Shown piece after piece: positions 32,085 through 44,460 of a stretch of DNA of 64,000 nt. The notes beneath the pieces were generated by a model, which saw nothing but the letters and a program-made list of their open reading frames with translations, was not told the DNA's origin and searched no databases. Each line of letters starts with the position of its first letter. The first letter of the stretch is position 1. The position numbers and the translations under genes were made by a program. This stretch comes from Geosiphon pyriformis (Eukaryota; Glomeromycota; Glomeromycetes; Archaeosporales; Geosiphonaceae): NCBI GenBank assembly GCA_016748015.1, contig JAAOMT010000226.1, forward strand, positions 124,001-188,000. The letters are read 5' to 3'.

Positions 32085-35000
32085 TTAGGAGACAAGCGCG
32101 GGGCGTTTTTGTATCTCATGGTTTTCGGGTTGAGACTATTTTTATTGTGATAGAATACAGAAATAAGTATTCAAAGTTTGTTAATTAATGATTAAGAAGT
32201 TGATTTTTAAACAATTACCTCTTCGACTTTTCGTTTCCCAAGTATAGAATTGGGAGTACTTTGAAGTGATGATTGGGCATTTTCTTGATTCTGAAATATC
32301 ATCAATTTGATTCAGAGGTCAGAAAGTGCAGGGCTTTGGAATAAAAATATTTGGTGTATTGAATTGCATACCTTTACCACGTCAGCATAGCAGCTAGCAT
32401 GATATATAACACTATCAACTTCTATTGCATTCTTGAATATCCATTCATCATCAGGATCACTATAAAATTTCTTAAACTTTTCTTGACAAATTGGACAAGG
32501 TTTGCTGATTTTTTCCCAATCTAAAGGTACAATGACAGTTGACTCATTAACTTCATCCTTTGTTTGCGAAGTGTTGGTAGAATTCTTAGAAGAGGAGATA
32601 TTATCAAAATCAAAAAAAGCAGGTGTTTTGCTATTATTGGAGTCTGTTTCTCGAGAATAAATCCAATCCTGAAATCAATCATAAAATTGTAATGAATGAA
32701 TTTGGAATATGACCATGTTAAGAAAAGGAAAAATCTTCTATATATATCACCTCCTCGTTAACAAACCAACTCCTGCTTTGTGCTTTTTTTGCTTTATCTT
32801 TCATTCTTCTATTCTGTCGAAAATGCCAGTCTAAGTGAGTATCCATCTTAGACTTGCCCTCTTCTGTTTTTGCGTATCTAAATCCACATTGTTTGCATTG
32901 TAGAGGATATGCATCATAAAGCACCGAAACAGTTCCTTCACGTCTCCTATTACAGGTTGAGATTTAACCAGTTTATAACTTGCCGAGATATTTTAACTGA
33001 CTGGCTTTACCAACTTAATACATAGAAAATAAAAAACTTACTTTTGTACATCGCTGCTTGTAAGCTCAATTTTACCAATATCGCCAAGATGAGAAGATTT
33101 TGCCGGGACGTCTACTGTAGGTGGTGTAGATGTATTAGAAACGACACCCACACCATTATTACCATTATTACCAAGATTAAACCCAGCCATCGGATTGAGT
33201 ATATTTGGATTAGAACCTAACAATCCAAATTCCATTAAATTTCTAACCAAAGCATTGGGATCAGATACTAATGAAGTGATTGTTGGAGGAACAGGGGGCA
33301 CCATATTCAAAGATTGATTATAAGGGCTTGTCTGTGGAGCATTAAGAGTATTTGGTGGTTGAGCTATTAATGTGGATCCAATGGAAGCCGGAAGATTTGT
33401 AAATGGGGCAGGAGTAAGGTTTACACGGGTTGCTGTAATGGAGGGACTCATATTATAAGTCGCTATTTGTTGACGAAACTGTTGAATTTGATCGGGTGTC
33501 AACATTGTTACTTGCATGACTTCCAAAAGCTAATGATCGAGGAAATAATTTAATACAGAATGCGTATATCCCAAAATTTTACCAAAAAAACAAAATTAAT
33601 TTTAAAGGCTCACCTGTTGCAGCGCTTGAATTTGATTTTGGTTATTGAGATCTCCAGCATTTTGTAAAGCGTATTGTTGCCGTTGCAATAATATAGATCG
33701 ATATTCTTGCAATAGATGCGCTTGATCCGGCGGAGGTACGAATACTTGCTTTGGTTGCTGCAAAGGAAGGTGAGCAACAGGTGCCTCGGATGCATACTAA
33801 TGACCGTATAAAAGAACCCCAAAAGAAAAAACATCAATATCTAAAGAGACCCTGATTTCTAAACGTTGGGTGTCTTCTGCAGCGATCTCAGAAGGAAAAG
33901 CAATCAGTATTGCTCTTTAAAACAAGATTTGTAATATAAGGCTTTGCTTTGTTCATGGTTTTTTGTTTTTCAATTTTTTTTTACTTCTTTGATGTTTTCT
34001 TTTTTTTTTCTTATTTGATATATTTTTTTTCATTTTCATTTTGTTTTAATTTTTTTTTTGATTTGCTTATTTTATACATTGTCATTTTTTGAATTTTCAA
34101 TTCGACTCTTAGGTCGACATTATATAAGTTCATTTTAATACACGACCTTTCCAACCATATCAATCTGAAGACCCGCAATTTGCAAAAAAATGAAAACAAC
34201 CTCAGCCTATGGCTGTGCTCTTGGTATGTTCTCAAACCATTTTTAAACATATAATACATGGGAACATCGGTACGGCAAAACATAAGTTTTCGTAGATGTA
34301 TCCGCCCACCCACCCACCCACCCACGAGCAGTGGCCAAATGCTTACAAATAATTGTATTTCACATGAAAGACTAGAAATTGCAATGTACAAAGAATGATA
34401 AGATACTTACCAGCTGGGTTGAATAATATCCTTGGCGACTTGGTGGTGTTATGGTGAATGAGGAACCGCCATTGGTATAATGGCGGTTTTCAGGCCATTG
34501 ATTTTGAAGCTGTTGGACCTGCTGAGGTGATTGAACCGCTTGCTGCTGTGGTTGAGATTGATGCTGGTATTCGCTTATTGAAGTCTGATTTTGTTAAAGT
34601 TAAGATCATGAAAGCAGAAAAATTGAATTTATTATTGTTTGAGGAAATTGATAAACCTTACCATCCCAGCAAGAAAATTAGGATTTATATGAATATGTGT
34701 TCTTCCACTGTCTATCGATCCTCTGGATTGGTGGCGCATTTGTTGCTTAACTACAGCCCTTTCAATTGATCCAGTTACATCAGGCGGATAAACGGGACCA
34801 CCATTAGGTCCAACTTTCCAAGTTGCGAGTACACGCTCAAATTTTTGTTTTGTGGCATCATCGACCACATTATATGCATCGATAAAAGTATGCAATAGGT
34901 TGTGTGAAAAAAGTTGGATATATGTGCCACCCACGTTTTTGCTAATCGAATCTAACAAATAAAGTACTGGCAACTTTTGGGGCGGAGGGGACTACAAGAT

Positions 35001-35245
35001 GCGTATTTGTTTTTTTCAATATCTAGTGGCAGAAAGCGTCTTTTCTAGTACTTCTAAAAGGTAATAAAACTCACCCCCTTAATTTGATCTTCAATAGCTT
35101 GGACGATGGCACGCGCAACATGAACATTCTCTTGGGCGATAATAGTCAAGTTGGTGATGATCGGCTTGGAGTTAAAGGTTAGCTCTGATAGTTGGGCACG
35201 ATATTCAATACGAACTGCTTCCAAATCGGTCTCTGGATTGTTCAT
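32085..35245 (-). CDS. PCF11: Pcf11, mRNA 3'-end cleavage and transcription termination factor
   Basis: Subunit of the cleavage factor that binds the RNA polymerase II C-terminal domain and couples 3' end processing to termination. Nine exons (minus strand): 35245-35075, 34991-34662, 34584-34411, 33796-33614, 33529-33042, 32946-32751, 32668-32372, 32290-32219, 32135-32085. All junctions are GT-AG and the frame stays open for 653 codons. CID domain at residues about 5-140 ([38 protein letters not shown]). Gln-rich stretch at 170-290 and a Pro/Asn-rich stretch to 448. First zinc finger C466, C469, H486, H490 ([10 protein letters not shown]...HLDWHF). Second zinc finger C572, C575, H604, C607 (CPICQEKF...YHASC). 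Seven of eight introns are phase 0. No stops or decay, so it appears functional. The last two short exons are the least certain. Confidence 0.93.
34305..34325. repeat. CCCA microsatellite in PCF11 intron 3
   Basis: About five CCCA units in the longest intron of PCF11 (34410-33797, 614 bp). The G/C-rich run stands out in this AT-rich region. No conserved coding sequence is seen in this intron. Confidence 0.85.
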
Positions 35246-36232
35246 AGCTCAATAATTAAAGGCTATACAGAAGAAAAAAGCAAGAATCTAGTTAGTAGTT
35301 AATAGAAGTTTGGACATTCGTAGTCAGCTCAGAAATTTTTCTAGTATTTATTTCGACTATCACTGGTTCTTTAATTATAGGTTTCATCAAGCCTATCAGC
35401 CCTTGGCACTAGAACCTGTTGATCACGTGCTTTATGTAAGGTTCAAATTTGATAAATTTTTATTAAAGTAAAAATAATGGTTTAAAAATTACCAAAATTA
35501 TTGAGTGTAAAAATAGTTATAAAAACAATAAAATTTTTTTAATATATTTAAAATAACAAAATTAATTTATAATAATAAATATTTATTTAAAATTTAAAAA
35601 TAGTAAAAATAATAATATTTAAGATATAAAAAACAAAAACAATTGTTAAATTTTAAATTTTATGTTTTATTAAACTATTTTAATATATTTAAAAAAACAG
35701 TTTTGTTTTTAATTTATTCAAATTTTAATATACAGTAAATTTTATTAAAATATATGTAATTATAAAATTAAAATAATATTAGTTTTTAATAACTTAAATA
35801 ACTTTAAAAAATTAGATTATTTGTAAATTATTTTTTATTTATTTATTTTAATTAAATATAAATATTTATTTATATTTAAATATTTATAATAAATATAAAT
35901 TACTAATCTTTTTTTCTTTTTTGTTTTTATAATTAAACTTAAAAAAAATAATAAAATAATTATAATTCTTATTTTTAATATTGTTTTTATTAATTTTAAT
36001 AATTAAAAAGTTTTTTTAAAGTAAAAACAATTAAATAATACTTTTTTAAAATACGTTTTTTAAGTAATATAAAATTAAAACAGCTTTTAACTGTTGTTAA
36101 AACATTATTTTTGGCTTTAAATAAAAGTTTTTTATTCAAAAATATTTTTAAATAACTAATTAAAAGTAATTTTAATATAATAATAATAATAATAATTATT
36201 ATTATTATTATTATTTTAAATTTAAATAAATA
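35246..36232. other. PCF11 upstream flank, then AT-rich gene-free block
   Basis: 35246-35455 has ordinary composition and should hold the 5' UTR and promoter of PCF11. It contains a CACGTG box at 35424-35429, about 180 bp before the start codon. From about 35460 on it is almost only A and T with no open frame. It includes an alternating palindrome of TAA and TTA triplets at about 36178-36215. Confidence 0.6.
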
Positions 36233-37071
36233 TATTACTTATAAAAAAAATATAAAAATAATAATAGTATAAATAGCCAATACCAAAATAAAAAATTATT
36301 AGAACACATAATATTAAAAATTTTAAAAATTACAAAATATTAATAAAAATGCCAGAAATTTTAAAAATACCAGAAAATTTAGTAATAACTTAAAGAAATT
36401 GTAAGGATTTTAAAAATTTTGTATTACAAAATTTAAATATATATAATAAAAATAATAAAAGTCAAAAAAAATTAGTTAATTATTAAAACAAGACAACAAA
36501 TAAGTTTACTTTAAGATTTGTTTAATTATTTCTACTTTTATTAATAATTACAAATTAATCAACTATTTAATAAAAATCTTTATCTTATTTATTAATTAAT
36601 AAATTCAAAATTATTGTATTAAAATTTATATTATTATTATATTGATATTGTTAATATTTATAATAACTATTTAATAAAACTAAAACAATAGTTCTTGATT
36701 AAAGCTATTAATAAAATACTAATTATAATTTTATTATTTTATTAATTATATTTGTTTTAAGTTACTAATTAATTGTAAAAAAGTATTAAGATTATAATAT
36801 CAAAGATTGTTAAATAAAAAATCAGAAAAAAACATAAACATAATTAAAAAACTAAGATTACTTATGAAAAAAGTGCAAATATTAGAATAAATTAATTATT
36901 AAACTAAAAAAATTATTAAAATTATTATTAATTACTGTTAAATAAATTTCTGTTTATTATATAAAAAACTTTAATACAAAATTTTCAGGAAATTTTTAGA
37001 ATATACTTAATCAATTTAAACATTAAATTACAGAAATTATTAATATATACTTAAAAAATCTATTTGTAATA
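36233..37071 (+). repeat. Strongly decayed solo LTR related to C/E/F LTRs
   Basis: Starts TATTACTTATA and ends TTTGTAATA, 839 bp. In the right order it keeps the block TAGCCAATA, the inverted repeat AATAGTTCTTGATTAAAGCTATT-like core (36687-36709), and near the end TTTATTATATAAAAAACT, which matches the conserved CCATTATACAAAGAACTC of element C. Almost every C and G has been lost. No internal element sequence flanks it, so it is a solo LTR. The target duplication cannot be judged in this composition. Confidence 0.72.
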
Positions 37072-38690
37072 ATAATCTAATTATTAATAATATATATAAA
37101 CAAATTAAGTATTTATATTAATATTAATATTTTTATTAAGTCTAAAAAAAATATATATCTATTAAATAAATCAAAACTAATTATAAAAGTTTTAATAATA
37201 TTAAGTCTTCAAATTTGGGTTTAAGTAAATTTAAGATTCTAACTATTAAAGTAGGTAGATTAAAATCAAAAATAATGGCTCTTAAAGTTTCAGTTAGTTT
37301 AATTTTAATGAAGTTAAATTAGTTTTATATTAGTTTAGATGCTTTGTTGCTTTTTTTATCTCAATAATTGATTTAATATGAAAGTTTACTATATGCAATA
37401 TTCAGAATATCAATGTTTTTGTAAAGCAAAAAAACATTGTTTGTTGGCATATAAGTATCAATAATATGATCTTTATAGTTACAAAAACAAAATTAAGATC
37501 TAATATTAAGTTATAGATTATAAATAAGTTTAATAGAGTGTAAATTTTTATGTCTGATTTGAATAAGAGTTTTTTTGGTGCTAATATGGCTATTGTTATG
37601 AATAATTTTCTGGTTTGACATGTTTTTAAGATGAAAAAAGTTTTTAGTCAAATTATTTCAGTATAGTTACTCTTTAAAGACAAGTTTTCAATTATAATTT
37701 TGGGTTTATATATTGGTGCTTTTGCTAAAATTAGATTTAATCAGGCTGCAAAAATCAATTTTTACATTGTTAAAATAGTTAACTTCAGCATTTTTATTGT
37801 CTTAAGTGAGATTTCAATAAAGATAAACTTAAGAAAAGTACAAGTTTCAAGTTCTATTTGAATTTAGAATTGGTTAATTTGTTTAGTGAGTATTTATTAG
37901 TTAAAGTTTTTACTTAAAACAATTTGAGAGATAGTAAAAAAACCTTAAATTACATTTTTGTAAATAAAAATTTGTTATCAATAGTAGTTAGTTATGAAGT
38001 TGGCTTTATTTCTGATTTTTTTAACACTAATTACAAAACAGTTTCAGTTTTAATTAATATAAATAGTTTTTTAGATATCTAATTGAATAATATATATAAA
38101 CAAGCTAATAAAGATTACTGAAAATTTAAATTTAACAATACAAATAGTGTTAAATAGATATAATTTAAGGAGTGTTTTTCTGTCAAGTTTTTATTAATAA
38201 TAAATAAGTTTTTTGAAACTAGAATTTGTAAAAATTTGGATGTTATATAAGAGCTATTAAAAAAAGTAATAATAAAATCAGCTAATAAAATATTTTTTAG
38301 ACTTTGGTTTAGTAAGTTTTAATGTTCAAAAAACAGACAATTTTCAAAATTTTTTGGATGGCAAAGAAGCTGTCAAGATCATAAATATGATTCAAAATAA
38401 TAATAAATTAATATATATTTTTAAACAATTCTTAACAATCTGAAAAAAATACAGGAAGTTTAAACTTAATAAGTCAAGAATGATAGAGAAAATATTTATT
38501 AAGAAAACAATTGAAAAACACATGAAAAGTTTTTGTTCTAATAAAGAAAATATAATAAGTAGTATTTTGGATCAGTCTTTTTGCAAGATAGTTCTAAATT
38601 ATTTAGTAATTAAAAATAAGTTGGTTTTAAAACCAAAAAAGATTAAGTTTAATATTAACAAGATTATAGAAAACTAAACAAAAAAAGTGA
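37072..38690 (+). pseudogene. Non-LTR element copy 2: N-terminal part and endonuclease region
   Basis: Heavily decayed start of the LINE-like ORF2. The apurinic endonuclease-like part is traceable from about 37560 (SFFGANMAIVMNNFLV, LLFKDKFSIIILGLYIGAFAKIRFNQAAKIN). Segments that normally hold catalytic acids are ruined: the GGDFNE-like motif reads SEISIK and the DTDH-like motif reads NTNY. A connector with one longer open piece, 38480-38677 (MIEKIFIKKTIEKHMKSF), follows. The 5' end of the element is not defined. Confidence 0.68.
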
Positions 38691-40540
38691 ATCATGTTTA
38701 CAGTAATGTCTGATCTTTGGGCTTGTTAATATGTATTTTTAAATTATGTAAATAATGATGCTTTTTCTAAAGTAATAAAAAAAATTAGTATATAAGAATT
38801 AATTACAGTTATTAATAGTCTACTTAATAACAAAGCTACTAAACTATTTGACATCTTTAATAAACTTTAAAAGCATAATAGTAATACTATAATGAAACAT
38901 TTTTTAAAGCTTCTAAATATATATTTGTCTCTTAATAATGTTTTGTTCTATGAAAAAAGCATAGATTTTGTTTGCATATTGTAAATTTAATATTCTTTAA
39001 AATAAAATTTTTTTTATATTAAAAAGCACTTTGATTCAGTTTTTTGTATTTGCTATTAAGTCTGTAATAGAAAATACTCTAGAAAAAAATAGAGAATTGT
39101 GGTTGGTCCTACAAAATATGTATAAAGCATATGACTTAGTTAGATAATATTACTTAAAAACTAACTTACAATAGATTAAAATATGTAATTAGTTTATTAA
39201 ATTTTTTAACAACATATATAAAGATAGAATCAATAAAGTAATGATTAATTTTGGTTTTTTGAATAATTATAGAGTGCATAATAAATTGGATTAGAATAAA
39301 GTATTTTCATTTTTTTTTTAAAAAATTTTTTATAATTCACTCTTGTGTAAAGTTAAGAGACATGAATATTTGGGTGAATACCAAATTAATACTAATCAAA
39401 TTGGGCAGAATTAAGAATAGTAATAAAATAATTTTTTTTTGCTGCTAGTATATTTATGAATAACACAATTTGGGTTAGAAATTGTTAGGCTTTTATACAA
39501 TATGCTTTAGATATTGTAAGCAAATTTTTTATAATCAATAATATTTCAATAAACAATAAAAAAATAATAATTATTCTTATTAATTAGAATATTAAGATTG
39601 CTTCTTTGAAGATTAGTGGCTTACCAATTTCAATTGTCAAAAAAAATAAAATACACAGATACTTAAGAATTTTTTTATTAACTGAGAAATTATCAAAGCC
39701 AAATTTGGCTAAGACTCATTTTAATATTCAAATTTTTGTTAATATAATGCTTAAAAAAACTATTACAGATAAACAGTTCTCTTATTTGGTATTAGCTGTT
39801 TTATAGCTTATTGTTAACTATAAGTCTTAGTTTAGTTTTGTCTTATTCAGTATGTATTGTAAATAAGATGTTATAATTAAAAAAAATCTCAAATTTAAAG
39901 CCAATCTATTACATAATTTTTTTAGTAAAGTGCTACATTATTCTTTTTTTTATGGTTTAAAATCATTTAAACAAATACAAACTGAAAGCAAATTGGCATT
40001 TGTGATAAATTTTTTTAATGCTTTAGATATTTTTGGACAGTTATTTTGTAACAAACTTTTGAACTTACAGATTTTAGGCTGGATTTTTTTAAATTTTTTG
40101 TAATATTTTATAAAGTTGTATATCAGTTCTGTCAATAATTTTTTTGGCCAATAATTTGTCTTTAGGTAATAATTTGTTTAATACATTTTGTAATCCTGAA
40201 AGATTTTTAATGTTAGATATTTTAGAAAAGTCTTTGTATTACAATTTGGTTTGCTTTTTGAAAAAATTTGAAGTGGCTTTTAGTGATAAGCTTTTGGACA
40301 AAAAAAGTAGGGTAATAAATTGGAAAACATTTTATTATTAAAAAAAGTTGGATCCTAAAAGTTCTATGTTATTTTGGTTTAAGTTAACATCAAAATTTCT
40401 GCATGATATTAAAACATCTTTAGTTAATTTTACTCAAACCAACATATTATATGGTCTGAGTATTCTAAAATCTAACAAGTTTTTTAATGTGTGTGAATGC
40501 TTGTATAAGATTTGATCTAATACTATTAAGATATATACAA
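38691..40540 (+). pseudogene. Non-LTR element copy 2: reverse transcriptase region
   Basis: RT motif A survives as VLQNMYKAYDLVR (about 39100-39140), with its first Asp changed to Asn. The FxDD box reads FMNNTIWV near 39450-39475, with both Asp codons changed to Asn. A thumb/connection segment open at 39606-39806 (GLPISIVKKNKIHRYLRIFL) and a stretch to 40340 (NNLFNTFCNPERFLMLDILEKSLYYN) follow. The enzyme is certainly dead. Confidence 0.75.
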
Positions 40541-41283
40541 ATGGTTCTTTGAAAAATTTAGGTTTTGTTAATGTTATTTATAAAGCTGCTGTATATTTTT
40601 TAGCCATAAATATGAATATTGGAATTAAAGTAAATGGTTTTTTGTTATTAACTTTGGCTAAATTACAGGCTGTTGCTTTGTTTTTGGAGTATGTTCTTTC
40701 ATCTTGTGCAGTAATTTTGTATTTGGATAATCAAATAGCTATTAATTCTTGTGTTATTAAAAAAAGTTTTGTGGTGTCTGATTTTTGTAACTATTATTAA
40801 ATAGAAAGGAAGCATATTACAAATTTAATAAGAAATAAGAATCTTTTAGTTAGATGAATAAAAGTTAAGAATTATTTGAAAATTCTTAACAATGAAAAAA
40901 CAAAACAAATAACAAGTAAAACTGTTGGTTTTCTCTTGTTTCTGCTGAGTAAAGTACATAAATATTATATTGTGGCTAATAATATAGCTGTTTTTGACAA
41001 TATCTAATATTTGTCTATAATATATACTGTTCTATTTGTTATGTTTAATGAAAAGTTAATTTTGGTTATAAGATAGTACTAAGCAATTTAATTAAGAACA
41101 CTAATTAACAGTCTACTATAAAAACATAATATTCTAATTAACATATATTGTCTAAACTTATTAGCAAGAATTTTGTTAATTTGCATACATACTTAATAAA
41201 AACCATATATGACTGTTTATCAATAACAGTTAAAAAAAATTGTATAATAAGAAATATTTAGGTATATTGTGCTTATTGTGTGA
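40541..41283 (+). pseudogene. Non-LTR element copy 2: RNase H and Cys motif, cut by element G
   Basis: RNase H-like domain: IYTNGSLKNLGFVNVIYKAAVYF (first Asp of TDGS now Asn), TLAKLQAVALFLEY (Glu of AELQA now Lys), LYLDNQIAINSC (Asp retained). It proceeds to YNKKYLGILCLLCD at 41242-41283, matching the Cys motif of copy 1 (YNKSYPGVQCLLCG). At 41284 the LTR of element G begins. The rest of this LINE would lie right of the window. Confidence 0.8.
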
Positions 41284-41537
41284 TGTTACTTATAAAAAGA
41301 GTACAAGAAAAATAGTAAGAAAAGCAGATAAAAAAAATAGACCAATAAGATAATAGTATTGAGCACATAAACACATTGCTAGTGAATTATAGCACATTGC
41401 TTAGCAATATGAGCAATATTAGTAGATTAGAACATATTGCTTGATTAAGACATATTGCTTAACAATATAAATATTGTTCAAGAAATTATAACACATTGCT
41501 TATAAATGTGTAAAATTTTATAAAACATTAATTATGT
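41284..41537 (+). repeat. 5' LTR of element G, first part
   Basis: Starts TGTTACTTATAAAAAG and carries ATAGACCAATAAG and several ATTGCT...AGCAAT units (41370-41510), the reverse complement of the distal part of the A LTR. It ends with ATGT (41534-41537), the target of element F. Confidence 0.85.
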
Positions 41538-42389
41538 TGTTACAATTGATTATTTGGGGTCTCAAATCAAATAACAAACCTGTAATTTGGTGTTTGATTG
41601 ATATCTTGGCATTGGTATCTAACAGTTTTTGTTGATTTAAAGGTTTAATTGTAGAGTCTTTTATATAATAGACAGAGATTGAATAGTTGTTTTTAGTAGT
41701 CTTCTGGAATTGCAATTTTGTTAAATTTCTTTCTCAGTATAGTGGCTGGTAATTCTCCTGGTAAGCTATTCTTAAATCTATGAGTGTTTTACTCTTGTTT
41801 CACAGGTCTTTTACCAGTTCCTATGATGTCTGTATTTCAGTGCTTTTTTTTTAATCAATTTAGTAAAATAACAACAAAAGAAAGAAAAATAAAAATAACA
41901 ATAAAAGAAATAAAAAAATAAGCCAAGACAATAATAATTAGTATTCCACCAATAGCCATAATCAAGAGCTATTGTTTCAGCATGATTAAGTATTTAAGAC
42001 TATCAACATGAAATATTGATAGTAGAGAATGAATTGAGATAGCAAATAATTATTTATTAATATTTGTGAAAGGAAAGTTTTTCTAGATCAAATCTAAACT
42101 GAAAGGTCTGTCTTTTCTACTTCTAATGCTATTGTTATATATATATGATTGAGATTCCTCAATTTCTCAATTTTTCACACCAGAAATCCTGGAATTCCTG
42201 GAATTTTGTAATTCCTTTTGAGAAAAATCCTAGAATTCTGGAATTCTGTGATTTCTTATATGAAAATCCTGAAATTCCTGGAATCCTGCAATTCTTCTTA
42301 AGAGGAATTCTGAAATTCCACATTTACTATGGCTATTTCTGATTGGTTAATATATATGCTAATATACTTCCTATATTTTATGAGTAACA
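41538..42389 (-). repeat. 3' LTR of element F
   Basis: 852 bp, TGTTACAATTG...GAGTAACA. It contains ATTCCTGGAATT-type repeats at 42150-42320, a TATATATA box near 42136, a decayed CTATCAACA hairpin at about 41999-42022, and the AATAGC/GCTATT inverted repeat near 41952-41974. Confidence 0.93.
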
Positions 42390-42404
42390 TTATTCCCTTC
42401 TTTT
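42390..42404 (-). other. Polypurine tract of element F
   Basis: Sense-strand AAAAGAAGGGAATAA abutting the 3' LTR and the ORF3 stop. Confidence 0.8.
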
Positions 42405-43054
42405 AATATTGAGCTTCATCGAAATCTCTTAATTCTAACTCTCTGTTGTTGAGTATTTCTTGAACTTCTTTTTTAAGTATTATTTGTGTTATTCTGTTCT
42501 GTAATTTTTCAAATTGGGCATTGGTTATTTTTCTCATTTGGTTAATTGTAATGGAGTTCATTTCTGAATTAAATAAGATTTCTAGTTTGTCTTGAAATCC
42601 AGTATGTAGTCAATAGATAGCTCTTGCTTGTGTAGTTAAATTGTTTTTTCTCACAAATTGTTCTAGTTGTTGTAGTATTGTTGTATTAAATAATCATTTT
42701 GTTTTATTCATGTATAAGTTCTAAATGTTCAAGTATCATCCCAAGTGGAAGTAACAAAAATTCTTTAGAAATTCGAGTATCTATTATTTTTAAGTTTCTT
42801 TAGTTAACTCTTAATATGTGGTGATATTTATTGGTTTTTTTATTGCTACTTTTATTTTCAGAACCATTTTGTCAATGGTGTTTTCTGTTTTCTTTTGATT
42901 TGGGTATCTTTCTGATATCTCAGTATCAAATGGTTTATTGGTTAATAGTAATTTCCATATTTTGTTATTAAATCAGTTGAAATAGTTGTTGTGCTAGTGC
43001 ATGAATGTTATCAGTGATTTCTATTTTTCTGAAGTCTTCCATCATGTTTACCAT
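42403..43054 (-). pseudogene. ORF3 of element F
   Basis: Starts with ATG at 43054 (MVNMMEDFRKIEITDNIHALAQQLFQLI), in the same frame as integrase after its TAA, as in C. It then meets several stops (after FQLI and INQ) and frame changes. The final stop lies in TCAATATTAAAAG before the polypurine tract. Confidence 0.65.
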
Positions 43055-43084
43055 GTTTTTATATACTCTTTTTATTGTTCAATT

Positions 43085-44460
43085 TTATGTGTTTGATTCA
43101 ATGATTATGATTGGTTCCAGATCTTGTGAAATCTCATTTGGTTGGACTAGTATTTGCTGTACTCCCAGTTGTGGAATATTATTGGTGGATAATGATATTG
43201 TATGGTAATATTGTTTCAGTTGGTCACTATATACTGCTTTGGCCAAGATTTTGTTGTCCCATTTTAATTTATAAGCTCTATTTCCAATAATTTTTTCTAT
43301 GTAAAATGGTCCATCCCATTTGGGGTCAAATTTTCTACTCCATTGTTTTTCTGTTTTGGTATGATGTAAAAATACTTTGTCTTCAATCTTGAATTCAACT
43401 GGTTTATTTGGTAATTGGTTATTGTGTCTTTCTTTTTGTTTTTCTTGTGACTTTTGGATGTTATTAACTGTTCTTTGTTGCTTGTTTTTTAGAGTTTCCA
43501 TCAAGTCATATGTTCTTCTTAGCAATGTTTCCTGAAAATTGTCTTTAGTTATTGGTTCTGTTAGATAAGTGTTGACTTCTATCTTAACTAGTAATGTTGC
43601 TGTTCTACTATATACTAATTCAAATAGTGTTACTTGTGTAGTATTTTGCTTTATTGTCTGATAAGCAAATAATACTGATGGTATAAACAAGTTCTATTCA
43701 TCCTGGTTTTTTTGACTGATCTTGGCAATTGCTTCACACAATATTCTGTTGAATCTTTCAACTAATCTATTTGTTTGTGGATGATATAGTAATGATAATG
43801 GTCTTTTGATTCCAAATCTTTGACTTAATTTTGCTAGTGTTCTATTTACAAAGTGAGTTCTTTGGTCTGATAATAGTTTTTTTAAACATTCATGTTGACA
43901 TATTAAATCTTGATGAACAAATTTGGCAATGGATTCTGCATCTGCTCTTTGAATGGCTTTTGCTTCTGGCCATTTAGTAAGATAGTTCATGGCTACTGCA
44001 ATATATCTGTTGTCTTTGCTGGTTATTGTTAATGATCTAATTAAATCAATTCCAATATGATCAAATAGTTGTCTCACTTTGATTAGTCTCAATGGTTCAC
44101 TGGATTTTGTTCCACCTCTTCTTTGACAAGCATTACAATTTTTAACATATTGAATAATATCTGAATATATTGATGGCCAATAGTATCTTTTTTTAGTTTT
44201 TTCTATGGTTGCTTCTTTGTGAAAATGTTTTGCTATTGGGTCTGAGTGCATGTTGAATAATATTGTCTCTTTCTCCAGTTCTGTGATTACCCTGGTTGGT
44301 TGATCCAGATTTCTTTTGTTCTTCTGGTAAAGTATATTTTGATGGTTGATAAAATATTTTGCTTGCTGTTTTATGTTGTTCTGTTCTTTTTGAGATAATT
44401 TCTTCTTAAACAATTAGATATTTATATAATGTTGAAGTTGTTGGTATTTTTGTATATTTA
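43085..44460 (-). pseudogene. Integrase region of element F, nearly intact
   Basis: Two abutting open segments (44413-43694 and 43690-43085) are separated by one stop where the other copies have Trp (NNWDLL in E), a G to A change. All expected residues are present: zinc module HSDPIAKHFHKEA...CNACQRRG, GIDLIRSL (Asp), LLSDQRTHFVN (Asp), NRLVERFNRIL (Glu). The C-terminal module is KPVEFKIEDKVFLHHTKTEKQWSRKFDPKWDGPFYIEKI. The frame ends ESNT-stop. Confidence 0.9.

Noticed and set aside
34011-34391. Minus-strand open frame in PCF11 intron 3
   Set aside because: It runs through an intron with a CCCA microsatellite, has no similarity to Pcf11, and would break the good exon 3 to exon 4 frame.
34458-34769. 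Plus-strand frame opposite PCF11 exons 2 and 3
   Set aside because: Antisense of conserved CID and Gln-rich coding exons.
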